This document shows positions 29,950 to 43,604 of a stretch of DNA of 64,000 nt, one piece after another. The translations under genes were made by a program, and so were the position numbers. The first letter of the stretch is position 1, and every line of letters starts with the position of its first letter. The DNA is taken from contig NW_024598931.1 of NCBI RefSeq assembly GCF_004379255.2, forward strand, positions 1 to 64,000, given 5' to 3'. Under the pieces are notes generated by a model that searched no databases, had not been told where the DNA came from, and saw only the letters and a list, made by a program, of their open reading frames with translations. Source of the stretch: Salvia splendens. Taxonomy: Eukaryota; Streptophyta; Magnoliopsida; Lamiales; Lamiaceae.

Positions 29950-32900
29950 CTAAAAATGCTTAGCTCTCCAATCGACTTTAAAGTTCTCTTCATCCTCATC
30001 ATCACTGGACGAGTCGTCATGGCTGGAATCCTTGTGTGCGACTTCCTTACTCTTAGGAATAATAGCAGATCTGGAAGCACTAATCTCGAGCTTCTTCCTT
30101 CTTAACATCTCAACCCTATCAACGTAGTTCCTATGAATCAAGAAGATAGCTAACATGTTAGAGCTACATTGCAGGCTCAATAGACCTGTATCCTAATAAG
30201 ATTAATAATTTACCTTTGCTCAACCATCTCCTCCTCTTCAATATTTTCAGCTGCATCAAACTGTAACAGTAGCAACAATACTATGTCAATGGCACAACTC
30301 ATCAATGCACATAACATATGATAGGGTCGTTCAGTCTATGAATTTGACTTCAAGATATTGTATCTAGTCTACTGGAGGGCGAGAGGGTGGAGGCTGACCT
30401 CTTCTTCCTCCAAACGATTATCTATCTCCTGTAAATCATCTTTAATCATTCTCTCGAACTCCTTATATTCATCCCTGCCATTTTGGTAATTAACTATATG
30501 TTAGTTAAACTGAATCGTGAAAGACATATAGTTAATGGAGATGCAAGAGCAAAATGGTGCTCTTCAACAAACAAATTCAATTAATGAAAATCAGTACGGG
30601 TAGTTACATTCAGCATAAGTTACACGTGTCGATCAAGAAATTTCTGGCACTAATTTCAGCAGAATTCTCACATAAATCGCCCAAGAAAAAGCCATCATAT
30701 AGAATCCCAAGAATTAAGTAAGCAAAGAAATGCAAGATTTCATCAAAAAAATCATGATGATATCTTAGTTTAATTAAGGCAATTATGCATCACTGCTATA
30801 TAAACAATCAATGGAATCAAATCAAATTTTGCGATTCCCAATGTCAAGCCTCTTTTTCTTAGCAGGGTTCAATTAAGAACATAACTATTGTCATTTCTTC
30901 ACCACAATTTACATTTGTAGATTTTGTGCTACTCCATAAAAGAAAAAACAAAAATCATGCTTAAGTAAGCAGTTACTCATGCAAAGTATATTCTAAAAGA
31001 CCACCATACCATCAATCGTTAATCATAACCAGATACCGAAACAAACCAAACAGGACTCACTTAACATCAGGCTTGACAGGTATGATTCCCCGTGCACGTA
31101 ATTCAGCATCTTTGTCATCAAAAAATCCTGCAGGGAGTGCTCCTTTGGCTTGCTTAGATTCTAATCCAGTGGCTGGTTTTGACACCTGCCTAAAATCATT
31201 GGCAGCCTGAAGCCCCAGTTGTCCCATGTCCTCAGTTGTAGCAGTCGATGATCCGTTGATCGCATTCCCTGAGACAGAAGCCTCGGCAAGTTGGTTCTTT
31301 ATATGCACAGAATCATCCACTGAATCAGGGTTTCCAAACTTCCTGGGTTCCCTTTCTGAAAACAAGGAAGAAAGTCACATATAGTTTATTGGCAGAAAAC
31401 ATTGTTTGATCAACATAATCTAGAAAGCAATCCAATCCTCCTTTGAGAATTTAACCTGTTCTGCATCAGTTATTAGCATTAAAAATCCTTTCTCATATAA
31501 ATCATATGTTACTTCATTGGTTTGCATAATATGTGGCACATAAATTATTTCTAGCCCATCATCAATAAAAAATTAAAACAGCCATCCATAGCTTTCAATG
31601 CCAACAAAAGTAGATCTCAACTTGATGTCTTGATCAGAAGCCAGAACAGTCAAAATGTCAATAGCTTGTACACAAAAGGTCGTGTATCCATTCAAAGTAA
31701 AATATTAAGCCTCCCCTTGGTTACAGATGTAAAGATTAAAATACGAAGATGCCAAATACAAGTATACTATTCACTTACTTTACTAATGGTCCGACGCTGA
31801 AAGAGAAATCATCAAAATTCCATAATAGATACTCCGTCCGTCCGCCATTAGGAGTCCCATTTATGGACGGCACGGGTTTTAAGAAATGTTAAGAAAAATG
31901 AATGGAAAAAAGTTAGTGGAATAGGGGTCTCACTTGTATATATTAGTTTTAAATAAAATGTTAGTGGAATGAGTTAGTGGAAGATGGGACCCTATTACCA
32001 TTTATGGTAAAAGTGAACCAGGACTCCTATTCACGGACGGACTAAAATGAAAAAACGGGACTCCTATTCGCGGACAGAGGGAGTACTTACCAATTTTCTG
32101 TCTCTTTGTATCATGATCATCAAAAAACCCAGGTGGCAGAGTAGATGATTGTTGTTTAGGCAAGGCAACAGAAGGTTCAGGTTTAGCATTCAAATCTCTG
32201 GATGACTCAGTTTTAGTTGGTAAATCTTTAGCAGACTCAGATTTAGCATTATTTGCCCGATTTTTTGCAGCGGCACCACTGGCTTTGTACTTTTCAACTG
32301 CCTGAACAAGCAGAGAAACGATGAAGGATAATTCAAGTGAAAGTAACTAGTATATTTTAATAGGAGTAATAAAAAGCATCACTTCTAAAGGCCCAGAAAC
32401 TATGAAAAGTAAGGGAGAAATATGCAAATTATTGCAAGCTGATTGTTCTCAGGCAATGTTAAATCGAAATGCAACTGCAAAGTTGTGTAAGAGATGAAAT
32501 ATTGATTTCTATATCCCGTATGAAATAGTGTGTATAGAAGAAGGTTTGGAACAAAATAAAATCACGTAGAAGCTGACATCCTAATGGATAATGAAGCGAG
32601 TACATGGGATTGAAGATTTTCAACCATTACTCTTGCATGGTGAGAAAATAAAAGAGGGACTGAGCTTCCTCGGGAGATGTAGAACAAAAAAAAGAACTAT
32701 GTAATTGTCTTCCATTTCTCATCCTCCAGCGGACAAGTCAAACCTTAATCAACTTAAGACCTAGTATTACACAAGAAACATCAAACACTAAACAACAAAA
32801 CCTTTAAACCATAAAAGTATCTCAATGCTCCAATATTATGTCCTATACATCCACAAACCAGATAGTGAGTTCCACATAAGACTTGAAAAGCGGGAGGTTC

Positions 32901-33986
32901 ACACTTTCTACCTTTTTACCCTTGAAATGGTGCTTTGAGGATCAATATCTCAAAAAGATTATTCAGTAATTCATTTCATGAAGCATAACTTGCTTTGCCA
33001 ATATATAAAATGGCAGGTACGAAGTTAAGAACATCGATGATGCATGTTGATGCCATACGATATTACGGGGGCAAGCTAGAAGCACACATCATGCTTATAT
33101 CCTTATAAGATGAATGGTTATTATTAGCAGAAACATGCAAACTTCACTGAACCAATGACCAGGCACGGTGCCCCCTCTCTTATGACACTCATACTTTCAG
33201 CTCAACTAAAATTTTTTATATTATTAATTCATCAAAACTTTATATCACAATCACAATAGTTTACCTCGTGATGCTTGCGAGATGCTTGATGTGCAGGCCA
33301 AAGCTGCTCAGATTTGATAACCACATCACAGACTCTACATATGGGTTGATCATGTTCATTATACCTGCATTACAAATGGCAAAGGACGTCATTTTAGGGA
33401 AATTAATAAAAAAAAGCGCATATATATTTTGTAACCCAAAGTTCACAATCACTTAAAAGCAATTTCAATCAAAATATTCCTAACAAACTATGATAAATCC
33501 ACAATGACTTTACTCTGCAAACATAAACCAAAGGACCAGAATGCAAGATCACCAAAAATTTTCAACTTTCTCTCAACACAATAAGTTAGTACGTAACTCT
33601 GCATCACTAAAATTCACAAATCATAGATTTCACGATTTCATCTGATCTCCATGCTCGAGATCAAAATGCAATTGGACAAACACTGTAAAAATAAGTACTC
33701 CACTACCACTGAATCTATTAAGTGTCTAAAGTTCTTCATATTCTTAAATAACTAAACAAACAACATAGTTGCAATTTTGAAGAAGTGAAAAATAATCCAG
33801 GGGGTGATGACAAAAGTACTTGATTTATCAACAAATAACCCACGCATTAAAATTACACAACCAAACCCGCATTCAAATCAAGCAGACGCAATACCTTACA
33901 AGGGGAGAATCAATCCGCTGCTTTTCCTTTTTTTGAGCGCTCAACTTCGCTCGAAACGATGCTTTCTGCTTCGCTTTTGCGTCCAT
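29950..33986 (-). CDS. Zinc finger protein 830 (CCDC16)-like protein
   Basis: This is a nuclear C2H2 zinc-finger and coiled-coil protein of the ZNF830/CCDC16 family, linked in animals to the spliceosome and DNA-damage response. Seven exons join in frame: 33986-33895, 33364-33265, 32301-32091, 31355-31061, 30474-30399, 30260-30214 and 30130-29950, giving 333 aa. The basic N-terminus (MDAKAKQKASFRAKLSAQKK) is followed by the finger CRVCDVVIKSEQLWPAHQASRKHH. Two repeats of the PxGFFDD motif follow (LPPGFFDDHDTKRQKI and LPAGFFDDKDAELRARG), then a helical acidic region (EYKEFERMIKDDLQEIDNRL, EEEEMVEQR), and an acidic DDSSSDDEDEE stretch before the C-terminal VDWRAKHF. All introns are GT/AG. A Stowaway-like MITE abuts the exon 3 donor. 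There is no lesion. The plant function is not established by the sequence. Confidence 0.9.
31830..32085. mobile_element. Stowaway-like MITE five bases from a splice donor
   Basis: A 252-bp element (31832-32083) has ends CTCCGTCCGTCCGCC and CGCGGACAGAGGGAG and TA on both sides (31830-31831, 32084-32085). The right TA occupies intron positions +6/+7 of intron 3 of the ZNF830-like gene, so the donor reads GTAAG then TA then MITE. The donor itself is preserved. Confidence 0.9.
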
Positions 33987-35668
33987 TCCTAATAATTCTC
34001 TCCTTTCACCAAACACTCAGTACAATACAATACTAGCGTCAAGTTTAACGTTAGGTCTCTGGTTTCCCTGCCAAGAACAATCCTAGTATCACATTTTCTA
34101 TCCAAAAGTTTTGCAGCTTTCTGTATGCTAGCTCTTCTCAATAGGCTGATACAGCCATTTTTGTGACAGCAAAAAAGAGTACCCATTACAAGATCAATTT
34201 GAAATTAGAATTGTACCCTTTGAAGCTAAGATGTTAGACTTGGTTTTCTGTAAATAATTAAATAACTTAGTTAAGAGCAGAGAGAGAAGAGCATACTTGG
34301 CGGAGGCGAGATGCGGAATCGTCGGAAGAAATTAAGACGAAGAATGAGAAGACTGCCGGAAATGGAAGAAGAAAGAAAAGGGGGTTTTACGATTTTGGTT
34401 GCAGACAGGCCTTGCCTAATTTCAAAGATGCAGCCAATCTTAGTATCGGGCCTCTAATAATTAAAACTTGGATGATTATAGTAATAAAAATATTTGTATT
34501 ATAATTATAAGAATCTAAAAATATATACTACTACTACATAAAACTTCTGTATTGATCGATTCTAATGATATTTGATTATTAGATTTTTGGATTTTGTTAC
34601 TGAGTTTTCAATTTTTTGAATTTTTACATATTTTAAATTTTTCGTATCGGATCAGATTTTACAGTTTGAATTTTGAATTTTCGAATTCGGACTCTCAGAC
34701 CATTCGGATCGAATTATTTTCTTTTTTCATAAATTTTAGATTTTTGGATTGGATCGGAGTTGACAAAAAATCCGATGTAAAATTCGAATGATCACCATTA
34801 ATTATAAATCGTTAAATAAATAATTACACTACTTAATACAAGTAAATAATCTTCATTACAACATTGTTAATACAACCCCTACTAGTACCACACCGCTCAC
34901 ATTGGCACAACGGGTGGTGTACCGAAAGCGGGACGCAATCGCTATCAAAGAGAGGTATAGTACCAACTACCAAGTGTGATGGGGTACTCCATCACGAGCC
35001 ATTTAATTAGTTGTTTATATTTTTATTCAGCTTTTCATTTATAAATACACTACCATAGACGATCACCATTTATCTTCATTTATAGTTTTCATTCTAAAAT
35101 TCGATAGTTCTGATGTCAAAGAGATTGTTGTTCATTTGATGTTATACGTTGATCGTGTGGTGGAAAGACGGATGTGATGAAAGCAAGCCGTCGAAGAAAT
35201 CTAAGTATATTAAGATTGTGTAATTCAAAATTAGGGTCACAGATGACATTGTTTTTAGAAAATACCAGTGGAGGCACGTATATTTCTTGACATGCCATAA
35301 TGTAAAAATTGTTGAGTAGCCAATTTTAAATTTTTTGGAATATATCAAATTTAGCCCTAAGTAGCTCATTTTTCCAACCGATACACACCCTAATATTTAA
35401 ATAATTTTAATCAGATAACATCAAATAGGTGTGTTACAACTTGAAAGTTCTCAATCATGAAAAGATGATCGCACCAGTAAATAAGTAACTTCCCTTATTT
35501 GTTCATTAACTTGAAACAAATATAGATACAATTGCTGAATACACAAACATGGTGCACCCTCCAAGTTGATAGTGATAAATTAAGTAAATAAACCAAAATT
35601 CATTGAGTAAATAATTGCTACGATTTAATTTAAGTGTCTCTTTCTCTCCTGAAGAAAGCAATATAACC
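33987..35668. other. Intergenic region between the zinc-finger and PMT14 genes
   Basis: The first 350 bp include the zinc-finger gene's 5' flank and UTR. The rest is AT-rich, with a GC-richer patch at 34890-34990 that resembles a transposon end but lacks a visible partner. I see no gene. Confidence 0.5.
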
Positions 35669-38600
35669 TCATCGATCAGTAGAATTGGAGGCAGCAGCAG
35701 CTGCCACCCAATATTGTTTCATTGCAATCAGTATCTTCTGAGGAACAAGAGGGCCATCTTCATGATCCACCATTTTTACATCCCATCTCATCCCTCCCGC
35801 GATCTTCATCACCTTGTTTATCACGTCCACTTCATCCCGAACGATCACCATCCCTTCCGGCCTCAAAATACGATCCATTTCTAGTAGTATGTCTTCAAAT
35901 TCACACCTACATTGTTCACAACTGCTTTCAGTATGCTGTATATCACACACACACACATGCACAGGCACATGCCAATTTTCAATCGAGAGATAAATGTTCG
36001 AGCAAAACATTCAAGTGTGAAGAGAAACTAGCCGTGACTCATGAGTGTGAGACAACCAATTTTATCCAATCAAGACTAAGATCACAAAAACTTGTGTCAC
36101 ACTGTAAGAGGGGTGAAATTTTATTAACAGGAAACTGCCCTATATTTCTCGTACGACATGATATGCGTGAAGACTACTTAGGAGTGAGTGAGCATGCTCA
36201 AGTATATGTATTCCCTTTCACTTCGATTCATGAAATTACTGAATTGCTTACTTGTTATCGTATAATTTGAATAAGCCGCTGGCTTGAATGAGGTCATACG
36301 TCCTTGGATATGTAGAGAACCCTTCACACCTAAAATACAAAGAAAGAAACATATAACGAGCTTCAACTCAAGGATTCTTACGGAAAGAGAAAAATTGTCC
36401 ATTTTTTGGAAAATGCTGATAAGTGAGAAAAATGTGGACGGACATTACCAATCGTGATACATGCCGATCAACCCTCTCTCGTAGATGATGCCTAGAGTTT
36501 TTTCAGCAATTATCGGAACAACATTCATCACCCAAAGCTTTGATGACTCCAAGGCCGCTGCAAAACCACCGAGGCCAGCATTCATATCCATAATGTTTCT
36601 GTATCTTGTGGTGCCGAGCAATCTAATACTCTTTTTGTAAGCTGCGACGTGCTTTTTCCAAAGCTTGCTGTCCTCTTCGTAAGATTCGGGTGTGACCCCG
36701 GGAACCTCACCATTGCGTACACGAGGTGGAACATCATAAAGCCGAGCTGGAAACTTCTTCAACTCTCCTCCCGCTACTTCAGTAGGACTCTCTACCTCCG
36801 GGAAGGGAGTTACACACGTCTCCATTTTCTTATACCTTGAGAATCGTGACGGGAAGTAGAAAAGTAAACAAAGGAAGTTCAGTAAGAACTCATATCATAA
36901 ACTCACAATTAAAATGAAGCATATCACACATTCTTATCACTGTAAGGATGCAGCAGATGAAGCGTTAGGCGATTATAAAGCTACAATATGGAGAAATAAA
37001 ACAAAATCAAATGGTGAGGTAAAAAGTTTATGATATGATTAACTAACCATAAGTTGTCGTCATCTGAGGCTTCACAATAGTTAGCCGATTTTCTTTTGCA
37101 AGACTTGGCATTGATCTTCTTCCTAAAGATAGCAATATCCCCCTTCTCATACTTCTTCTCCCAGCAAAGGCTTTTGGCCAAATCTTCTATTCTTGTTTGT
37201 TCGGCCTCCAAATCTTCTTTTGTCCTTTTCCACGTCTTATAGTATGTCTTCCAATTGATCGGAGGACCAGACAAGACCCAGTATCCACCAGGTCTAAGAA
37301 CTCGATCAACTTCCTTCAAGTAGATGCCATCTACATATCAAAAAACAAATCAACTTTGACCAAATAAATTACTGCCTCCGTCCACAACCTTTTTGCCACA
37401 ATATCCTATTCGGTCCACCCACAACCTATTTGCCACATCAATTTATAGCAACCTTTTAAAATATCTTTGTGAAAGCTTACAGTCTTTAAAATTTCTCAGC
37501 AGCAAGTTATACAAATCATTCTTAAAACACTTTGGAATTGTTAAGTAAAAGTGTCAAAAGATGCATGTTGAGAGAATGTAACTTATAACTACTAAAGACA
37601 TTTTCCAGCCTCCATTTTCCAAATATATGCTTCAGCTTGATCATGTGAAATACTTTTGCTTAAATACCAAATATTCAAAAATATATTTCCTAATTAACAT
37701 GATATCATAGAAGCTAAAATATTTTAAGAACACCTGGTTTGTGGCATACCATTGGAAGCCCATTGTATTAAGCACCTCGAACATTGTGCCATATCAAATG
37801 ATCGAGGCGGGTAAGGAAGTTTTATGGATCCAAGCACCCCGATAATTGCTGGCACGCCTCGCTCCAAGGCAAACTGCACCTGGGCCTCATGGTTGTCCCT
37901 TGGCGCAAACGACATTGGCAGCACATTTCTCTTCAGCATATAAGCACCCCAGCTAGCAACCTAATTAAAACAAAACTGATATAAATGAACTGATTGTAAA
38001 CCAATGAAAACTTTATCAAGGCCTAGAAATAGGCATCATAGCGAGTAAGGCACCTACTCCGACAATAGGGACTAAGATTATGAGTTAATAAAACATGACA
38101 TAAAAGTAAAACAAAGGGGAATATAGAGCATACTCCGCAACCAGTGTCCAGAGCAGTTCTGACTGTGCCGTCAGCTATTGGAATGACTCGTGCAAGCTCA
38201 TCGATATACGCATCCGCCCCTTGAGGAAACATCGTCCCACCTCCTGGAAATTTGAATACATTGCCCTGATACTCAACCCAGTTCTGGTTAGCCTTCTCCA
38301 CCGTCAAGCTCTTAAAAGGAACATTAGAGTAATAAACATAGTCACGGCTCTTTGGCCAAGGGAAAGGGGTCGTGTATCCATTGGGCGCTGGGATCAAGCA
38401 GCGCAATTTCTCCTCCTCCGGCGGGCAATGCCTTTCTCGATAAATCATGTTCTCCCTAGGGAATTTCATGGCCCGGTCTTGCTCTTGGCAAGGAGTGTAG
38501 TCAGTGAGCTTAGCATCACATGGCTCAAACACTTTGGCTTTGGGCTCGGACGATTCGACAGAAGCCACATACTTATGGTGGCTCTCGAAGTCCAGAGACG

Positions 38601-38784
38601 GGGAGAAATTGCAGTTCACCTGCTGCTTATTCATCTCCATTGCGTAACCATCGCCTTTACCAGAACCACTCTTCTGCCACACTCCCAACAAGTAAAAGAA
38701 GCAACAGAGAGCGATGATGACGAATATGGAAATCCGACTCCTCCCTTTATTGCCCGAGGAATGAACCTTTGGTGTTGTTGCCAT
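35669..38784 (-). CDS. PMT14: PMT14-type methyltransferase (DUF248 family)
   Basis: This is a putative S-adenosylmethionine-dependent methyltransferase of the plant Golgi, a family tied to pectin or cell-wall polysaccharide methylation. Six exons join in frame: 38784-38134, 37960-37750, 37330-37048, 36835-36449, 36329-36252 and 35906-35669, giving 615 aa, the usual family length. It is a type II membrane protein with a short basic cytosolic tail and a transmembrane segment at about residues 18-37 ([19 protein letters not shown]). The lumenal part has the family words [37 protein letters not shown], the SAM motif [57 protein letters not shown] and RILRPEG. The words [11 protein letters not shown] and [10 protein letters not shown] fit PMT14 better than PMT2. 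It lies on the same strand as the zinc-finger gene. A partial CTCCGTCC repeat sits in intron 2 near 37373. Confidence 0.95.
37371..37445. repeat. Partial Stowaway-like sequence in PMT14 intron 2
   Basis: GCCTCCGTCCACAACCTTTT is followed 40 bp later by CGGTCCACCCACAACCTA. This looks like one arm of a CTCCGTCC-type MITE; the opposite arm is not visible. Confidence 0.45.
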
Positions 38785-41487
38785 GTTTTTGCTCAGGACA
38801 GCATCAAGAAACTACCTAGTCCCTACCATGTATCAAATGTCTATAAGTAAATATTATGCAACAGATCAACTTAGTAACTTAGTGAACTGAATCAACTACA
38901 AGGATTTAAACAAAATTGATAAGCTTTTGGATCATGATCCAGCTTTAATTCGACTTCATAACTGCAAAAACCTCAAATCATCTAGAGTGGCTGCTCAAAT
39001 ACAGAATAACCAACAATCCAAGCATGTAAAATGTTGATTAGATTAGATCTGAGTTCGAAAAATGCATTCTTGAACAAGAATAAGTAACTGAAAAATCACT
39101 GTTGCTGCAAAAGCTAAACTAGAACAAGCCTAGTTCAAAAAGGCCCAAGCAAATCCCAATCAGATCGGAAAATCAAATGGGAATCATGAATAAAAGCAAG
39201 AAAGTGAATCTATAGACAGCTTCTTTCAAGAATTCGCTTAAGCTCAAAATTGCAAGTACCTGAAAACAAGCAAGAGGTCCCCCTCTTTCCCTCTCCGTGT
39301 AAGTCTGTAAACAGAAACTGAGGAAGATATTTTTAGCATAAAAACACTCACTCACTCACACGCAGAAGAAGAGAAGTGCGATTACGGAGAGGCTAGTAGG
39401 GACACTACCTTGTTAAGTAGAGCAACGAATTGGCGGTCTGTGGGGCACACTCTTCTGCACCATTCATAATTGTATTTCAAGATTTGAATTTTTTTTATTT
39501 GTTTTAAACTCACCGACGCTGCAATTTTTATGATAATGAAATGTACATATGCAGTAAATTAAGGATGGATTTTATGATAATGTACGTGTGTGTGATTAAT
39601 TACACTAACAGATCAAAAGAATTACACAGTGATTTTCGTTTGATCAAATTCCTGCAGACCATATCTATGTATTGATTCCCCTGTTATTACAAAAGGATCT
39701 ACTAATATTCTTTTTGGCTAAGGATTTTAGTTAAACATATTCAATCACATAGTGCAAATTCAATATATTATTCATAGTCATGCAAATTAGTACTAATTAA
39801 TATATAAAGGTGCTAGATTTGTTATCGCATTGAATTATATCCTAAATGAGGTCGGATTGATAATATTCACTTGAGTGTTTAAGACAAAGTTTTGTTGTAC
39901 ATAAACTCTAGCATGAAATTTAATTCCAGTACAGTTAATTAAAGTATCTTGAACTAGACAATTTTTTGGTAAAATAAGTTAGTTAAATTAAAATAACAAT
40001 ATGTTAAATTAACAGTCGTATATTGGATATCTTAAAGATGAATAAATAATTAATTAAAAGATAGCTCATATTATTTGTAATTTTGCATTAAGCTGAAAGA
40101 TCCATATTGTATTCGATGATAGTACAAATTAATATTATGTCGAATTAACCATAAAATAGGATTCAATTTAAACAATAGTTAGCTTAATGAATAAGAGCTT
40201 ATTTCTCGTCAAAGTTTAACTATCCCAATAAATATCCAAATTAGGTGAGATGTAATTCAAATCCATAATTGAATGCATAGCTATTTGAGGTGAAAGCCTT
40301 AGTGGGGACCCTTCAACTAGGCTATGGTGCATTACATATTAATTGTCCTTGCCGACATAGTAATTTTCGAGCATAGGAATTGTGGTAACTAATGATTGAA
40401 TTTCTTAATAAAGAGTCTAATGGGATGGACACAGAGATTATGAAACCACTAATCTTTGATCTTACTTTAAGAAATAGATAGTAGTATTTGCTATTTGAGG
40501 GAGGAATATTTAGAAATTTTACCCTCTATGGAATTTGATGTAACTAGAATCCATCCCAGCCATCATAACATTTATAAGTATTTTTCATTAATGTAAGATC
40601 AGAATTCAAAAAACAGTGATGTAATTTATCTTCGATACATAACTGATTATGTCAATCAATTAGTGGATAATGAAATTTTAGTTAAATTTTCACGATGTAA
40701 TTGTTTATATTTAGTCATTTTTGTTTTTTTATCCGTTCTTTACATTTGGTATTCAACCTAAGACATGTATTGTAAGTAAGTATCCCATCCATTAGAAATC
40801 AATTATTTTATCATTTTAGTCATTCAGCTATACTTTTGGGTTTAAGCTATAAGTTAATAATCTGAATCATACTTTTATAATATTCGTGCCAACCCATGAA
40901 GCCAAAAAGTTATTAACAAATTTGACATGTACATAAATTTATTTATTAAAAAGAAGTCGCTTTTTCCAATAAATATACTCGACCGATATCGTACGTAAGT
41001 AAAACTAACAGTGACCCATGAAAAATCAACATGCCCTTTTCTTACTACTTTTATACTTTCACGTAAAAAGTTCTTTCATTGAGTTGGATTAAAAAATGAG
41101 CCAAATCCAGCGATTAAAACAATGCATTCATATTACCCAGTTAGGAAGTAAAATAGTGATGTTTGGATGTCTATTTTTTAGTAGGCCCAATAAAATATAT
41201 GAGCTAACCTACTCAGATTATAGGGCCCGAAAGTGTTATGGGCTTTCAATTGGAATTTGTTTATTATTAGAAGATTGAATGGGCCTAGAAATATGCATAC
41301 GAACACCCTAACGCCTAAACGTATATACTTGCTTAAATTGTTTATTTATAAGAATAGGCTCAATATAGTGATCAATAATAACAAAACTTACCCAATAAAT
41401 TAAATTTATTTTTAAATCCATCCCGGTCAACAATCGGGGTGTTAGATTTTAAAATATCAATTTATCAGATATTCCTATATTTTACAA
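38785..41487. other. PMT14 5' flank and AT-rich spacer
   Basis: The first 650 bp probably hold the PMT14 promoter and 5' UTR. A TTTTCAG-like acceptor near 39260 (minus strand) hints at a UTR intron. The remaining 2 kb are AT-rich with no gene or clear repeat. Confidence 0.5.
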
Positions 41488-43604
41488 ATTCTGATTGGGT
41501 GATGATTTAGAGACATAATGTCTCCAAGACATAATACCCCTATGTCAATTTGACATAAACCAAATTATTATATAGACTAACATACCCTTATTTTGAATTA
41601 AATAATAATTGAATAAATAAATATATATCAATTAATCATAAAAGGAAAGGCAATTCATATCAAATTACTATCTTTTATCTAAATATACATCAATAAAATT
41701 ATTATCAAAAGTCAACTCATATCAAATTACACTCTTTAACTAAATAGTAAGTCATTTGTATCAAATTATTTTATTAGTATTAAATAATTATTAAAATTCT
41801 ATGTCATAAAAATGACTACATGCATATACATACTTAATTTCTTAGTGTTATCGTCCAACGAAATAGTAATAGTCATTCTCATAAAATTATTTTATTAGTA
41901 GTATTAAATAATTGTTAAAATTCCAAGTCATTAAAATGACTGCATGCATATACATACTTAATTTCTTAGTGTTATCGTCCAACGAAATAGTAATCGTCAT
42001 TCTCATCAAATTATTTTATTAGTAATATTAAATAATTGTTAAAATTCTAAGTCATTAAATGACTACATGCATATACATATTTAATTTCTTAGTGTTATCG
42101 TCCAACGAAATAGTAATCGTCATTCGCATCAAATTATTTATTAGTATTAAATAATTATTAAAATTCTAAGTCATAAAAATAATTACATGTATATATGCAC
42201 TTAATTTCTAATTGTTATTATCCAACAAAATAGTAATAGTCATTCTCATCAAATTATTTTATTAGTATTAAATAATTATTAAAATTCTGAATCGTAAAAA
42301 TGATTAGATGCATATACATACTTAATTTGTTAGTGTTGTCGTCCAATAAAATAATAATAGTCATTCACATACAATAATTTTTTTCTATAAATAATGTGTA
42401 AAATTCTAAATTGTAAAATAGTAGTAGTATAAATATGTTATAGACTTAATTTCTACTAGTTATCATTTAGTGAAATGATAATAGTCATTTGCATCAAATT
42501 GTTTTATTAATTATTATTAAAATTTGAAGTCATAAAATGACTACATGTATATACTTAAATTCTTAGTGTTATTACCCAGTGAAATAGGAATATTCATTCG
42601 CATCCAAGTATTTTGTTATTAAATAATCGTTAAAGTTCTAAATTGTAAAAGACTAGTATAACGAAATAGTAATAGTCATTCTCATCAAATTATTTTATTA
42701 GTATTAAATAATTATTTAAATTCTGAATCATAAAAATGACTACATGCATATACATACTTAGTTTTTTAGTGTTATCATCCAACGAAATAGTAATAGTTAT
42801 GAACGTCCAATTTTTTGTTATTAATAATGTTTAAAATTCTAAATTTAAAATACTTTTAGTAAATAGATGTATGTATATATACTTAATTTTTTACTTGTTA
42901 TAATCTCATGAAAGAAAGGGTTGTGTATAAAAAATGAAAAAATTTAATTGTGAAATATGACTATTAAATTTATATAGCTAAATTATTTTAGCTTTAGAAA
43001 TTATTACTTAATTAAATTATTTTGACACCATCTGACAATTTAATTCTAGTATACATATTTAAATTGTTGTTCCCTAACATTTTGTCCATTAATAAATTAA
43101 AACATGTATAAATTTCAAATCTTAATTTTGATGCTCTAAGAACTCAAGCAATTAAATTGATTTATTAATTTTATACATATAAATTCTAGATTCAATAATG
43201 TTTTTGTAATGATAAAATTAAGATTGAGTATTAAATTTATTAAGTACATATAAGTTTAGAATTTTAAAAATATAATTGTATAATGTACTATTTAAATAAA
43301 GTTTAAATTCATTATTTAAAATTATATTTTAAAATAAAATTCGTGACTTAGCATCATAGGAGTATTTAATACACTTCATACAATTTGAGTATAATTTGCT
43401 AAAATCAAGCCATCCAAATAAATACACACAACTTTCCTAATCAAGTAATTGTTATATATAAATAAATGTTTTTATATGCATAAGGGTAGTATGGTATATA
43501 TACAAAACATTTATTTAAATAAAAATATAAAACAAGCTAAAATGACTACTTTAACCTCATTATGTCTTAGACATTATGTCTCCAAAACATTTTCCATTCT
43601 GATT
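41488..43604. mobile_element. Mutator-type non-autonomous element with perfect 9-bp TSD
   Basis: A 2099-bp element (41497-43595) is flanked by the perfect 9-bp duplication ATTCTGATT (41488-41496 and 43596-43604), the size typical of Mutator-like elements. Imperfect inverted ends share GAGACATAATGTCT followed by AAGACATAAT within the first 50 bp of each side. No transposase ORF exists. Most of the interior is a tandem array. The TIRs are short for a classical MULE, so a non-TIR or MITE-like MULE fits best. Confidence 0.85.
41715..42890. repeat. Tandem array of about 120-bp units inside the Mutator-type element
   Basis: About nine diverged units share ACTTAATTTCTTAGTGTTAT, then CGTCCAACGAAATAGTAAT, a CATTCTCATCAAATTATTTT-type stretch and TTAAATAATTGTTAAAATTC. 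Unit starts fall near 41830, 41954, 42076, 42198, 42319, 42443, 42553, 42757 and 42876, a period of about 122 bp. The first copies are the most alike and the last are partly deleted. Confidence 0.85.

Noticed and set aside
41715..42890. CRISPR-like array
   Set aside because: Units are contiguous diverged tandem repeats without unique spacers, in a plant nuclear transposon.
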